Shown here piece by piece: positions 34,349 to 46,923 of a DNA stretch of 64,000 nucleotides (position 1 is the stretch's first letter; every line of letters starts with the position of its first letter). The stretch comes from Hetaerina americana. Taxonomy: Eukaryota; Arthropoda; Insecta; Odonata; Calopterygidae. The notes beneath the pieces were generated by a model that saw only the letters and a program-made list of their open reading frames with translations, was not told where the DNA came from and did not search any database. The DNA lies in contig JAKTNV010000011.1 in assembly GCA_022747635.1 (NCBI GenBank), positions 18,559,981 to 18,623,980 on the forward strand. Direction: 5' to 3'. The translations under genes were made by a program, and so were the position numbers.

Positions 34349-36002
34349 GCATGCATACTTATTTTTTTCGAGCAATTAATTGGGAATTAATAGATATAAG
34401 ACGACGTGTTGTCACTCGTTATCTGCCTTATAGCTTATGAGAAGGTAAAGTTTTCGTCTTGTTATGATGTCTAAAAGGTTAATATCTTAAAGGCAATGGG
34501 GGATGGAGCAATGGGGGATTAGGGCAAAAAGAGCAGGCAAAAGGGGAGGAGATGACAAAAATCAGGAGGAAGGCAAATGAATGAGATGGGGGAGGAGGAC
34601 CTTATATGTTGTCTCTCTCCTGAGTAAGGTGGGGGAAAGAAGAGGGTTTGGGGAAGGGCTGAAATAAACATGGCCCTGGGCGAGGAAGGTAGGTCCCAAA
34701 AGACATAGGGAAAACAGAAAGACACGCCGGCGGAAATGTGCTCGGATCGAGCAGCCCATCCTCTGGGGTCGACACGTGAAATCTCGACAATCTGCCACGG
34801 ATCACGTCTCAACCATCTTGGCGGGGGGCGGCTAAGGAGAACAAAGACGACTTTTTCCCTTCTTTCTTTCTTTCTTTCCTCCTTCGAGGAAAATTTCCTA
34901 AGTGCGTTGACTTAACGGAGGATTTTGGGAGAGGGTTTGTGTGCGTATATATATATGTGCACACAAACTATATACACAGGTATATATATATATATATACC
35001 GGTGTAAACATGCATATTATATATATGTATTTATATAATATACATATGTTTACACACAGGTCGCCCGAAACTCCTATTCCCTCAATGCCCCTCGAAATAT
35101 GGCAAAATCCGCGCATGGTTTTTTTACCAGTTTGGGGTCGGAAGGAAATGTGCTTTCTTCCGACGCATCAGGGAATGGATGAACTGTATTCGCAGCAGCT
35201 AGATTGAAGGGATGACCCGCTTCCCTCGTTCACTCACTAACTCTTCAGCTTCGCCCTTCCGTTGATCGATCGAGACGACTTTAAACATGGTATTACCGGA
35301 AAATATTTTGCAAGACCCAGAAAATCCCGCGTATCAGCTATCGCGATCATGCGATTGGAATAGGAGCATGTCCCAATTTCGCTTGATAGGTTGAGTGATT
35401 GATCGAGTACTGGGAGCGCATGGAGTTCATAGTGGAAAACTTGACTGTGCCACCACATGCATACATTTTTTTCGTTATTATTTCAATTTTCAATTTACTG
35501 AGAGGTGAGATAAAGTTGAGGGACCCCTACGTAAATAAACATCAAATTTTTATTGGACGGAAGCAGTCATTTGTCGTAGTTATCTTGGTATTGTGGGGTG
35601 CATCCTATTTCCTTGTATCCATTGTGAATATCCATCAGGGTATAATTTCCCAAAGTTTACGTTAATGGCATGCCTTGTTCACATAGTTGCAATAAAGGCT
35701 ATAAAATATCATCGGGCGATATAATTTCTTCAGTTTTCATTACTTTTGTGATTAAAATAAGAAAATTTAGAATGATATTTCTTACAGTGGAGCAGTTATA
35801 ATGTTTCCATTAGCTAAGACTTTTTCAGCTCAATATATAAAATTGCCACGATACACTAGCCAGATAAAGATTTCTTTTATTTGTTAGTGCTCTGTGTGAA
35901 GTAGGCTTCAGATAGACACACTGAATACGCCAAGTTAGCCCCGCCAAAAAAGGTGACCAACCTGACACCGCTAACTACAATTAACCATTCTTTAATTCCG
36001 TT
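34349..36002. other. Unassigned DNA
   Basis: Purine-rich at 34490-34720, a (CTTT)n run at 34861-34879 and a TA-rich, partly palindromic stretch at 34945-35052. The minus frames at 34519-34812 are low-complexity. No gene supported. Confidence 0.4.
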
Positions 36003-36450
36003 TACTATGTTCCTTCCACCATTCCTTCCAAGACTTCTATCCTTCTGCTCACCTTATTTCGGCTACCCAGAATTCTTCCTTTCAAAGTAACAGTCTCCCA
36101 CATCCTATCGCCAGTCAAGATGCTCTGAATCCATCTTTCCTGCCTCCTTTTGGTTTTTCCCAGCGACACTCTCTCCTCCCCTTTAATCATGCATAGCACT
36201 TCCTTGTTTGTTTTCATTTTCGCCTCTATCATTCTTCTCCTAACCCAAACTTTTCAAAACACTCCCATCGACGCTTACAATCTTGCCTTAATGAAATTTC
36301 CACACAGTACAAAATCATGCGCTGTACCAAACTGATTTTTTCTTGATAACCTCACTCAGCGCCTTTGTTGATAGACTTTTCCATCTTATGAAAGCACCTT
36401 TGCCTGACGCAATTCTTCTTTTTACATCCATTCTACGTTGACTATCATGG
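36003..36450 (-). pseudogene. LINE-R C-terminal region, antisense
   Basis: Minus strand encodes RRMIEAKMKTNKEVLCMIKG, then RVSLGKTKRRQERWIQSILTG and a PRIGxLEGMVEG-like end. The higher-coordinate part carries counterparts of RIASGKGAFIRWK and KALSEVIKK. No intact 3' UTR. Confidence 0.75.
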
Positions 36451-37594
36451 TTCAGAATGAATTCAGTGCAGATGAACAAAATGTAGATAGTGAAACACAC
36501 TTTCAGTATTAGTCTTGCAAGTTAAGTGCCTTATTGAAGCTTTAAAAGTCAAATTTTTGTTAAAAAAATTAACGTCAAGACGTGTATTTACAGATGCCTG
36601 CAATGTATTTTTTGGACTAACTCCTTTTGTGGACGTGATTTGATTCCTAGTCCAACAGTCTAATTATTTTCATGCATCACTATTTTTATATATCTGTGCT
36701 TATCACTCAACTGGTAATCGTGATTTCAAAGGAGGTGAATGCTTTTCGTTGGACATTTGCTGAGTTCGTCGAATATCTTAAAATGTTTTTCTCATGAGCA
36801 ATTAAATTATTTATTGAACATAGACTAGTCATTTAATAATAATTATAATAATTAAATGGTCATCCTTGAAGAAGCGTTGTCGAATTAGTTTTCTTGAAAT
36901 TTGGGGATTAATCTAGGTTCAATCCGAAATATTCATGACTCTCAGGTCATCAAGCAACACGAAGTCATGCGTAACTAGGGTAGCGGATTGAACGAAATAT
37001 TTTTAATGAGGAATAAAATCGCTTAAAAGGATTATCTCACCGACGTGGATATCCGTTTACGAGTACGAACTGAACTTCTGGAAGTGTATTGAATGGCTTG
37101 AATCTTCTGATGATATTTAAAAATCCTCAATGTGTTAGCATTTTCAACCATTTATGTCTGTATTATGTTTAAACATCATGCGATGTAGGATGATATTCTC
37201 TAAAGGGCGCGAAACATCTTCTATTGCGCCGAGTTGTGAAATTTAATAATGCAAAGGATGTGTTAAATAAATTAATATACAGCACAGACCATTCCAGCCA
37301 CCCTGTTACTGTTTCAATGGGGTAATTAATATGAAATTAAGAAATTAAAAACTTCCTAAATTAACACGCATTTCTTTAAAGGAAAATTAGGACCTTGAGA
37401 CAAGAGGATATTTTTCTTTTGTATGAGCCTTAAACTTCGAAAATGACTTATGTATAAGTGGAACGTTAGGTCGGAAAATAAATTAGGTTTTTTGTGGTAA
37501 TTAATGAGTTTATTTCTTTAATAAAATGAAGGGACACAAAGCGATGAGAGAAAATATAAAGGTCACAATGTGATAAGTTTATGATACAATCTTT
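36451..37594. other. Unassigned AT-rich DNA
   Basis: No gene or repeat recognised. Confidence 0.4.
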
Positions 37595-37940
37595 TGAGAT
37601 TATAGACTTTTGAGATGTTGGTGTGGAGAAGGGTTGAAAAGATAAAATCTTTGAAAGAAAACCAATTGAAGAAATGGTGGTGGAGGATAGAGAATTATTA
37701 GGAAACATCCAAAAGAGACAATAAGCTGGATGCAGAGGACATTTATTTATTACTGGCTATGTATAAATAGATAAATATAGAGAAATATGTATAGTGATAG
37801 ACATTGAGGAGTAGTGGATTGCTGTAACCGTAGATAGAATAGGAAACTTTGTGTTACTGGGCAAGAGAGGCGAAAGGAATAACATTTGAAAGGCATGATG
37901 AGGTTCGGATAGGTAGGTTGTTCCTCCTGCTCAAATTTAC
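37595..37940 (+). repeat. LINE-R 3' part, degraded
   Basis: gacttttgagatgttggtgt (EAFEMWVWRR) and later gggcaagagaggcgaaagga (LGKRGKGR) match. An unrelated stretch of about 80 bp separates them. It lies head-on against the antisense RT fragment at 37962-38620, so the pair may be one copy with an inverted 3' segment. Confidence 0.55.
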
Positions 37941-37961
37941 GAACTACTGTTTTGCCTTAAC

Positions 37962-38620
37962 TTAACCTCCCTCTTTCTCGATAAACGTAAATCCTTTGTT
38001 TTGTTTACATTTATTCTCATCCCACTGGCTTTCAAATGTGCTCATTATTAATTGTAATCCCTCGGCTGTTTTGAAAACTAAAGCTTGATCATCCGCAAAC
38101 CTGATTTCGTAAATTCCCCAACAACTTTTATTCCCATCTCCAGTTTTCTCTTGCTTCATTAATCATTACCTCCACATGTACATTGAACAGCACCAGTTGA
38201 TGATAGATATCCCTGTCTTACTCCTCAGGACTTCCAATCCTCCACTCATACCTGAGCAGTCTGAGACATTTGCAGGCTGCGGATAAGTCTCGTAGCCCTC
38301 CAACATACTCCCATATTCTGCAATGCGAACATCAATTATTCAATCGAATGCCCTCTCGAAATCTAAGAAACAGGCAAATACATCCGTGTTGTATTCTATG
38401 TCCCTCTCTGTAAGTGTCCTCATCACTACAATTCGAGTTCACGTGCGCCTACAATTTTTGAACCCAAACTGATCACTCCGTAAGTTATAATTTTATTACT
38501 CTTATGTCTCCCTACTAATTGACTTATTTGATTATTCATATTCTTCAATGACTATTTACGTCCATTTGTCCTACTATCATTGTCCTCAATACGCAGTCAT
38601 GCTGTGTAATGCGAGATCAA
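37962..38620 (-). pseudogene. LINE-R reverse transcriptase core, degraded
   Basis: Antisense RT segment with IRFADDQALVFKTAEGLQLI (about 38050-38110), an antisense match to CPLSPLLFNLY (about 38165-38210), and CFLDFERAFD (38340-38375, ccctctcgaaatctaagaaa). It also has the FGFK/RKERGTRD counterpart near 38450. It has several stops and is the second RT core in the window after 58544-59329. Confidence 0.8.
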
Positions 38621-38764
38621 TTATTTTTTTCCCTCTTTCATCGCTGCATTTTCAACTAGCCTCTTTGTTACTCTATCCTAATAGGCCTAATTAAACGGCA
38701 ATTTTATCCAAATGCTTACAATTACTTTCATTATTGATCTCAAGCACCATATATTCAGTGTTTA

Positions 38765-38865
38765 GGGGTTTGGTGGTCCATTGCGAGGAGTACAGAGCTT
38801 CTGACCGGGGAAATCGGTTTAATCCTGTAGGTTAGCCCTGGTCACATTACTCGGACGTTTTTTTG
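38765..38865 (+). repeat. tRNA-like SINE head
   Basis: ggtggtccattgcgaggagt and a degenerate box B (cggtttaatcctgtagg) resemble a SINE head. Family uncertain. Confidence 0.35.
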
Positions 38866-39544
38866 ACCTTTATTTTGTTTCATATATTTTAAATGTATGC
38901 GTTGAAAGTTGCAACGACAAAGCACATCCTTGCATTTTACGCCTTTGTGACTACGCCTTTAGCACAGAGGAGGCACTGTATCGCTGGATTCAGTTCTTCC
39001 TAGCTGGAAAAGAATTTTTCTCTCCTTTTCGGTCGGTCGCATTTCCTTTTGGATGGTAAACATGGGAGCTTGATAAAATTTTTCTCCTATTGGAAGGCAA
39101 TGAAAGCCTGTCTTTGTGCATTCTCCTCTCTATGAGACCTCTACTGGCAGAAATGGCTCCGCGTCTCCTGAAGCCCAATCGGTCTTCTTTGTGGAAATAT
39201 TTTGTCCTTGGTCCGTCCTTTTAAATTCTTGCGAGAATATTTGAGTTGTGCGCTGCAAATTTATTTGATCTAAATGTTATCGTATTTTCTTATAAATTTT
39301 TATTGGGTATAAGATTGTACAATTTACCCTGGTAAATCGTTCGAAATTTTTCAAAGTTGAAATCAATGTTATAACATTCATTTTTAGAATTATTTACCAT
39401 AGTTAATTATGCTAATGCATCTTCACTTTTTCTTCGCTACTCTCATGTCTTTATTTTTTATTGCGTTTCCAAGAGAATATTGCTTAAGAGTTTCAAATGA
39501 CGTAGGCTTTTGAGGAAACGTTTTTGAATGAATTATTACGGTTC
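38866..39544. other. Unassigned DNA
   Basis: The minus frame 38990-39178 has no motif. Nothing else is seen. Confidence 0.4.
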
Positions 39545-40815
39545 TATGTACTGATTTCCCTCCCATGGACTATAACCTTGACATGGTGCAAGGCCATGTT
39601 CGCTCCGATGACCTCTAAGGCTGTGCTGTCGGGAGTAATGATAATTGTTCCCAGTAGGGTCACCCATGCCAGATAGGTCGAAGGTTAGGAGCCAGAAGAC
39701 AGCCCGCCCAGCGTCTGTTCCTCGGTGAGGCGGTTGCTTAGGCATGTGACCCCAGTGGGGCGGCCATTGAGTGATTGTGTCACGTTAAAAACACTATTGA
39801 GGAAGCCAACGAGAAACCAACTCAATTATCATTCCCAAGAACATGATCAATATAAAGAATATTAGTCCTGGTGACTGCGGGAGTCGGCCGAGCCCGCAGG
39901 TGTGTCGTGCCCGGCAGCGGGAGAGGCAAGGCTTCCGCGATTTTCATCCCACGTAACCCTTGCGGGGGTTAACTGACAGGAGCATGACAGAAGACGCAGG
40001 AGAAGAAGACCAAATTAGTTAGAATAGGAACGTGGAATGTTAGGACAATGATGAGGGCAGGGAAATTGGATAATATTAAGCGAGAGATGGGAAGGGGAAA
40101 TATAAATATTTTAGGTCTATGTGAAGTATGATGGAAGGATAGCGGGGATTACTGGAGTGATAATTATAGAATAATATACAGCGGCGGGGATGAGAGCCAA
40201 CGAGGGGTTGCCATAGTATTAAATAAAGAGGTAGGAAGGATTGTAGTCAACATAGAACAAGCAACGGATAGAATATTACTAGTAGAGATAAAAGCAGAAC
40301 CGACGAACCTGGTCATTTTTCAGGTGTACATCCCACCGGAGGAGAATTAAGGAGAAGAATTGCGCTAGGGAATAAGGATTTCGCCAGGAGGAGTGAGTTG
40401 AAACAGGGACCTCGAGTAAGGATGTTAAGAAAAGACTCGTAAAAATTTTGATATGGACCGTAGCTATGTACGATGCGTCACTAAAGCAGGAGTATAGAAG
40501 TAGGTTGGAGGATTTTGAAATGTGGGTTTGGAGAAGAATGGAGAAGGTGTAATGGACCGAAAGGAAAACAAATGAGGAAGTACTTGTTATGGTGGGCGAG
40601 GACAGGGGTTTGTTGGGAGAAATACTAAGGAGGCAGGTGAAATGGATGAGGGGCGTATTGATCGGAAATGGGATGTTGAAGACTGTAATAAAGGGGAGAA
40701 TGCTAGGCAAACGAGGAAACGGCAGGAACAGGGTAGGGATGTTGGACGGTTTGAAGGGAGGAAGAAAGTACACAGGGATGAAGAAGGACTTAACCGGTGG
40801 ATTATTCAATAAAAA
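39545..40815 (+). mobile_element. LINE-R with 5' UTR and endonuclease, internally deleted
   Basis: The only LINE-R copy showing the 5' half. A GC-richer 5' UTR (39545-40005) shares gtgtcacgttaaaaacacta and nearby words with 50540-50725. The frame 40009-40350 begins KLVRIGTWNVRTMMRAGKLD, the N-terminus of an APE-type endonuclease, continues ILGLCEV, and reaches GVAIVLNKEVG and LVIFQVYIPPEE. One in-frame TGA (40129-40131) sits where a CGA Arg codon is likely. The sequence then jumps to RRRIALGNKDFARRSEL, the start of the C-terminal region, skipping the rest of EN and all of RT. A shared ggagaa at the junction suggests microhomology. The 3' UTR is also shortened. Confidence 0.9.
40009..40350 (+). 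pseudogene. LINE-R endonuclease domain, N-terminal part
   Basis: APE-type endonuclease start (IGTWNVRT, about residues 5-12; GLCEV, residues 36-40, where the Glu is the expected metal ligand). It stops after about 113 codons because of the internal deletion. In an intact element this domain nicks target DNA to prime reverse transcription. The frame has one TGA. Confidence 0.85.
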
Positions 40816-41423
40816 GGTGCTCTTCTATGCCCTTTTGATGTAAGGGTATTCTTTTGTACATCACTCATAATTTTTTCAACTATTCACCTTGTATTAATGG
40901 TACTGACCTTAAACTCAATACATATATGAACCTCTTGTGTATATGATGGCCTTCGACGCTTCTTGAGTTTATGTTATTTCCTTTTTGCCTTTTTTTCTCT
41001 CTCTACTTCTTTGACCATGGAATGGCTTCCTCTTAGCTGATTTCGTATTCCAAATTCCCTCTCCCCTGTTTGCTTTCGCTATTCCGTTTTTTCTGTCTTT
41101 TCATCCCCATCTTTGGCTCATTCCATGACCTTTTCACCTCCTAAAAATGAATGTGACATCCTTGGAAAGGTCAACGTGCTTTGCTCCCTCCAGTTGCTCC
41201 ACCTTCCAACGTTGGTCTTAGACTCATCCGTTTCTTTAAGACAAGTCGTCACCTGATCACTGAGAAGTTGTGTTCACCGTCGGTACTCACACCTGCACGG
41301 CTCTTTAACTCACTTATTTGGTTTCTAAATAATTTTCAATAGAACTTACCAATTTTGATGGCTTTGGTTAAATACAAAACACGGCTCTGTTATTTACACA
41401 GAAAATTTCTTTGAGTTGCGATA
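40816..41423. other. Unassigned DNA
   Basis: No gene or repeat partner. C/T-rich around 40980-41160. Confidence 0.4.
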
Positions 41424-41745
41424 TACGAGGTGTATTCAATGAAAAGTGATCATAAAAAGTTTTATTCTGGGCACTTTTAAATTTTCTTTGAAATTGGCTT
41501 GGAATTCAATGGATATATGGTATATTTTTCATTGATTTGATTCCAGTATTTTATCCGAGGTAGCCGCTGCAAATTGAATCGTGCTCAGTTCACCTAATGT
41601 AGATCTGGAGGTTTACCAGCACGTGTAGGTGCAGCAGTATTTGATGAGGAATATACTGCATTGAAATTTTTCTTCCGCCAGAAAGAATCGTTAACTGAGG
41701 TCTATGTAATGTCACAGGTATATGGAAAGTATTTAATTCATAAAC
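41424..41745 (+). pseudogene. Mariner 5' end with N-terminal domain remnant
   Basis: A TA (41424-41425) precedes cgaggtgtattcaatgaaaa, a mariner-type terminal repeat like the one at 740. About 220 bp inside, 41646-41732 encodes EEYTALKFFFRQKESLTEVY and SQVYGK, resembling the first helix-turn-helix of mariner transposases (compare YAIKFCVKLGQTGKETHEML at 15085). The rest of the element is missing. The amino-acid match is weak. Confidence 0.5.
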
Positions 41746-42234
41746 TACAGCTTGGAGATGATTTTAAAATATTTGAATCGAGGAGATAGTGACAATAAAG
41801 TTCAAAGTTTACCTTTTGCGGAAGTATGGATTAATAATTGCCGTTGCAAGAGAGGTTTGTGAAGATGATTTACGGAAATATTGAGTATTTTAATGGCGCA
41901 ACTCATTTGTCGGTGTCTGTAAAATTAAATAATGGAATTTGTTGTATGCGTTGGGTTCTATAACATCTACCGCATAATCGCTATTATTTCGGGAAAGTCA
42001 AGGTGAAATGTGTTCCTCATCCTCTGTGTAGTCTAGACCAGGCCACGTGCGAACTCTTCCTTTTATTTAGAGTGAAGAAACACCTCGTTGGATAGCATGT
42101 TTCATCATCATCATCAGCCGCAGGCGTAGACGAACTGAATATGTCTCAATGTGTAACGGCTACAAATGACACAACACTGGAGTCAAAACAACGAAACTTG
42201 TACCGCGCCTGATACATAAAGATAAAAATGGATG
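41746..42234. other. Unassigned DNA
   Basis: Nothing recognised apart from a short (CAT)n run near 42103. Confidence 0.4.
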
Positions 42235-42510
42235 ATTTCTCTTTTGCAACTGGACAGCCCAGTAGGCAAGAATACTGGATTACTAACCCGAGGTTGATTC
42301 CCGGGCACGCCTCTAGGCACCCTCAGCTTCACCAAAACAATGTGATATTTTAGGTACCGGATCTTCCTGGATCACCATCGGTGGCTAATTGAAATTAACT
42401 GGCTCCATATACCACAAATGCGTGATTATAACACGAATTTAGGCTTAGTGCTAGGTGAGCTTTGCACTCAATCTTCAGACGAACCTTCGGGTTGGTAACT
42501 GTGCTTTTTT
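42235..42510 (+). repeat. SINE-B, sense copy
   Basis: Head with box B gaggttgattcccgggc (42290-42306). Body: cctcagcttcaccaaaacaa, tttaggtaccggatcttcct, gtgctaggtgagctttgcac. The end is cgaaccttcgggttggtaac. Nearly full length. Confidence 0.75.
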
Positions 42511-43294
42511 GGATCTGTTTTTACTGAATAGCACTCGTCCTAAAAATGATGCTCCAAGAATCGCGCTCAAAGGAAGGCCGAATGGTAAAGATGAAAGAGA
42601 GAAAGGTTTGGACTTTGTCCCTTTGTCCTCTTCAGATTCATATTGTGTATAATATTTTAAGGAAGTTCCAAGACATTTATTATCGATTACAGAGAAATAT
42701 TGTTGATGTCATTCAATATTCTCCCCTTCTTTTTTTTTAATTTCCCCTTTCCTGTCTTTCCTTCTTAAATTATTTGCGGTCTCGACAACAGAAAATTTCA
42801 CTGCCATGAATTACTAATAAGAATTTATTTCCTTCGAATCTTTTCCACTATTTCTTAACATATATTTTCCACTTTCTTTTCAAATATTTTTGTTGGGATG
42901 TGTAATTCATCAAAATCATAACCTTGAGTTTTACGTTGGCCTTGGCCACGTTGCTTCTATTTTCGTGTTACAGAAAGCTTTTTCAAAATACATTGTGTAT
43001 AGTATTTTTTAAATTTATAATTACTAGCAGGTGATTGCGGTGGCGTAAGATATCGTAGAATTAAGAGTATATTTTTTTCTAGAAAAATCTCTCACGAGAT
43101 CAAGTAAGGCTTTGCTCTGAATCGTATTCGCTAGCGTAGGCAAACGGTTAGTTTATTTCGCAATTTGATATTTATTATAACTGATCTTTCAGTAATAATT
43201 ACATTGAAATCGTGTGTTTTTACAATAGTTATTACCATTCACCTTTTTATGGATGAATTTAGAAAAATATCGTGAATTGTCATTTAATATAAAC
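42511..43294. other. Unassigned AT-rich DNA
   Basis: No gene or repeat partner recognised. Confidence 0.4.
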
Positions 43295-43565
43295 CAAACC
43301 ACAGTGGTCAACCCGAAGGTCTGTTTAATAATTCACCTAGTACTTAACCCAACGGCTTGTAAATTTCGCTCATCCGCACGGTAATATTGAGGCCATTTAC
43401 TTTCCCTGTGCCCCCTGCAGTTTCTCTAGAAAGATTTGGTTCTCGAAAAATCGCACGCCTTGGATGAAGCTGAGGGTGCCGAGAGGCATGCCAGGGGTTT
43501 GAATCCTGGCCTCCGGGCAGTAGTCCAACGCTGTATCCATTGAAGTACTACGTCTCATTTCAAAT
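43295..43565 (-). repeat. SINE-B, antisense copy
   Basis: Antisense order of the same blocks: gtcaacccgaaggtctgttt, cacctagtacttaacccaac, ctttccctgtgccccctgca, ttggatgaagctgagggtgc, then the head gggtttgaatcctggcctc. Nearly full length. Confidence 0.75.
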
Positions 43566-43844
43566 TTATGTATAAAATTTCAAAATTTTCAATTTACAGA
43601 AAAAATATAAAATTGGAATAGTGAAATGTTTCCATACCTTATTTTACTTTTTCTGCTCCTGTCTGATGGTGGACCTTTGAAATATTTTATTGAAACCTAA
43701 ACTCGGTGCATAAAAACTCAAATATTTTAATGAAAGAAAGAAAAATATTCGAAATTGGAAGAAACATGAGGTTGAGATAAACTTCAATATTGTCAGTATC
43801 AATATATCGAACAATCAAGGATGTTCTACTAAATTTCAAAAAGT

Positions 43845-44378
43845 ATATTCCACTTGCTTTTGAAAAAGTTTAAGAGAATGGTTATCTTTCGATAGTTAGG
43901 CCTCATTTAGAATTTGCTGATAGCTTATGGCAACCTCGTGAAGTTGGATATATTGCTGAATTGGATCGCGGTCAGCGTAGAGGAGCTAGATTAGTAAATC
44001 TTTGTTATGATAAACTGAGTGGCGTATCAAAATTATTAGAGGATCTAGGTCGGGAGTCACTCAAGGAGCGAAGGTTTAAGTATTGACCAAATCTCTGTGA
44101 TGAATTAAATAGATGTTTCTTTAGCAATTTTGTTGAAAATGTATTATTAACCCCGTCGTATTGCGGTAGGGGAGATCATGTCAATAAAATTAGAGAGATT
44201 AAGTGTAGAACAGATAGATTTAAAATGTTATTTTTCTCACGAACGATAAGGGATCAGGAAAAAAATAACGTTTACCCGATCGAGCTGGGAGGGAAAGGTT
44301 TTTTTGACCCAAGGGTACTCCGGTGTGAAATCGCCCTCTGCCACACGCACTACTGGTGGATCACAGAGTGCTAAATAA
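43845..44378 (+). pseudogene. LINE-J C-terminal region and tail
   Basis: Encodes VRPHLEFADSLWQPREVGYI, then AELDRGQRRGARLVNLCYDK, LLEDLGRESLKERRF and after a stop NFVENVLLTPSYCGRGDHVNK and CRTDRFKMLFFSRTIRD. The tail (cgccctctgccacacgcact) follows an insert of about 45 bp. Junction with the next LINE-R copy is immediate. Confidence 0.85.
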
Positions 44379-45110
44379 ATTAAGGTAGGTTTTGGGCAAA
44401 TTGCGACTATTTACTTCTAAGTACCGTAGGAGATTCCTATTTCTTTTTTCATTTCCTTGTAACTTCTGCCTGCGTTCATGCTATCTAGAAACTCCTGCTT
44501 ACTTCTTTCTTCTACTTCATTGTTGTTCTAACGTTATCCTTTATATCATGACATTTAGCGTCTCACTTACTTTCAATACTTTCTTCGTCCATTTCCCCCG
44601 TCTTTTTCGGACTTCTCCCGGCAATTTCTTCTCTGCAACCCACCGTATTTAGAACCTCAGCGTTTGTTTTCCTCTCTCTGTCCAACTTGCTTACTCCATT
44701 CTCTGCCACACCCACACATTTGAAAAGCCTATAAATCTACGCTCACCGTCTTGCCTTAAAGACCAGGTCTCCCACCCGTAAAATATTGCTCTCCATATTT
44801 GAAGTCTTTATTAATCTTTTCTTTACATCTTTCCTCGTCATATCCGATATAATTTTTTTCATATTGGAAACGCCTTCTTCGCCAACGCACTTCTTGTCGC
44901 AGTACCCCCATTATGTTGCCCATTTTCCTCTAAAATATTGCCCAAATGCATGAACTGGGTGTCACATAAATTACATTAAAAAGATCACAATTGGTAATAC
45001 CAGTCAAGTATAAATAACTCATGTCTTCACATTGGACTTAATTTCCTCGTGGACAATCATCATTTCTCGTTTTCTGTATGTAACTTCTCCATGACTTTTC
45101 CTTCCATTGA
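44379..45110 (-). repeat. LINE-R C-terminal region, antisense, divergent
   Basis: Starts with the antisense 3' UTR (aaggtaggttttgggcaaat) and carries counterparts of KEIGIS, NAGRSYKEMKK, FRRNCREK and ENK-GSK, WSKxGQREEN, and the RRLxAFQMCGCGRE segment (44700-44740). More divergent than the other copies and probably an older subfamily. Confidence 0.65.
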
Positions 45111-46531
45111 TCATAACGTCCCAACTTTCTCCGCTTCAATGATTTTAAGATCATCATGGAGGTGAATATTGTACGGCGCGCAAGAAAGGAAAACAATCTC
45201 GAGACTATTTAATCGTTTGACTGAGCAATTAGAGAGTTGAATGGAGCGAAATACGATACGAGTTGGACGCATAGAGTCGTTTCTTCCGGAGGGCGAAATT
45301 CGTGGAAAGATGCGGTCTCTCCTTGGAGACAACTCAATTAGCGACTTCGTTTCACTCGCGCATAACTTCCGGTATTTTTTATCGACAGAAGTGTAAGGAG
45401 GGGGAGGAAAGGAGAGGTAAGAAAATGAAGATAGATGAAGGGAGGGAGGAAAGAACAAGACGAGAACAAGCGAATCCAATTTAAAACTTTCGGAAAGACA
45501 AATTCTGCGTAAAAGCTCTCTTACGGAAAAATAAATGTTTGGCTTCTCCGACCTTAGAAGAGTTAAGGTGAGATCATTGTCAACAGGACTCCTGCAACGA
45601 CTGTAACATATTTCTTATCTTGTGAAAGATGGTCGTGGTAGTCCATTTGGTAGAGAGGTCCGGTGTTATACCTACTGGAGGAGTTGTGTTTGTGTGTAGC
45701 ATTGTAAGTTTAAGGTGAGTTTGAACATTATAAATGTATATTAAACTAATCACCCGTTAATTAATGCAGTGAGAATAAAATGTTTTGCTACGGGACGTGT
45801 GTATTTTGAGAGAGCTAATGATGAAGATAATACGAAATTTGTTTCTTCTTTAACGTCAACATGTCTGACGTTATAATAATAAACTTAGCTATGATGGACC
45901 AAAGGTGAAATTAATTTTTGCCTTGATAAATTCAGTTGATGGATATGAATATATGTATGGATAGTGAAATGTTTTCATGAATACTGAAGCGGAATAATGG
46001 GTAACCAACCTTTCATTAGATGTACACCCAAGATATTAAAATCAAAATATTATTAATTGCAAAATTTCAAAAAATCAAAGCATGGGGAGCAAACCTTAAG
46101 GAGATTGTACACGTATCTTGCCTGCTTGAGTCAATGGGTCACCTTAGTTAATGCATTAACAAATATTGATGAAAAGGAATGTAAGTCCCAATCATTTGTG
46201 TTTAGTGAGAAGACATGAAGTGACTTTACAGTTCTTAAGCACTCTGATGTTCTTATTTACTTTTGAAAGGTGCTTTGAAACTTATGCTGGACTATTTATG
46301 AGGCGCAGATTTTTTAAAACCATGGGATCCGAGCTGTTTTTTTCCCAGAATTCAATTTAAGTCTTTGAAAAATAAGTAAATATGTGCTATAATGTTAACC
46401 TATTAGGGCCATGATATAAATATGCGAATGATATTTGTTTTTAGCAAGGACTACATGTATTTCTGCACCATGAGTGCGTAATTCTTTTAGTGATTTCACA
46501 TTACACTCTCATACTACGTGTACACGTGTAC
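45111..46531. other. Unassigned DNA
   Basis: The minus frame at 45111-45479 (122 aa) is unrecognised and compositionally plain. I do not call it a gene. A tRNA-like string lies at 45640-45690, unassigned. Confidence 0.4.
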
Positions 46532-46923
46532 TACGGGGGTAAGTCAATAAATAACTCGCAAAACTTTATAGAGGCAATAATAATTGAAGTAACTTCCTGA
46601 AATTTATTTCACTTTTCTACATATTTGTTCTGTACATTCAAACTTGTATCTAGTCTCTTTGCATGTCCTTTGATAGCAGGTAGCAAAGAAGTATTTTTTT
46701 TAGCTATCGCTGCCATTGAGTAACTTCTTGGACTGCGGTATCATCATTTTTGAAAACGTCGGCCACCCAAACGATTTTTTTGGGGTCTGAACCAAGAAAA
46801 ATCACCAGGGGGGGCTTACTTGGGTCTGTACGTGGGATATTTCATTCGCTTCCAATAAAATGTTTGTAAAAACTCTTGCGTTTGTTTTGCTGGCTTTTGC
46901 GACTTATTTATTGACTTAATGTA
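46532..46923 (-). mobile_element. Short mariner-type element with both termini
   Basis: About 390 bp between TA dinucleotides (46532-46533 and 46922-46923). Terminal repeats read agtcaataaataactcgcaa on the left and, reverse-complemented, agtcaataaataagtcgcaa on the right. The minus-strand interior keeps a transposase scrap: WVADVFKNDDTAVQEVTQW, the region after the third catalytic Asp in mariner proteins. It is a deletion derivative that a related transposase could mobilise in trans. Confidence 0.8.
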
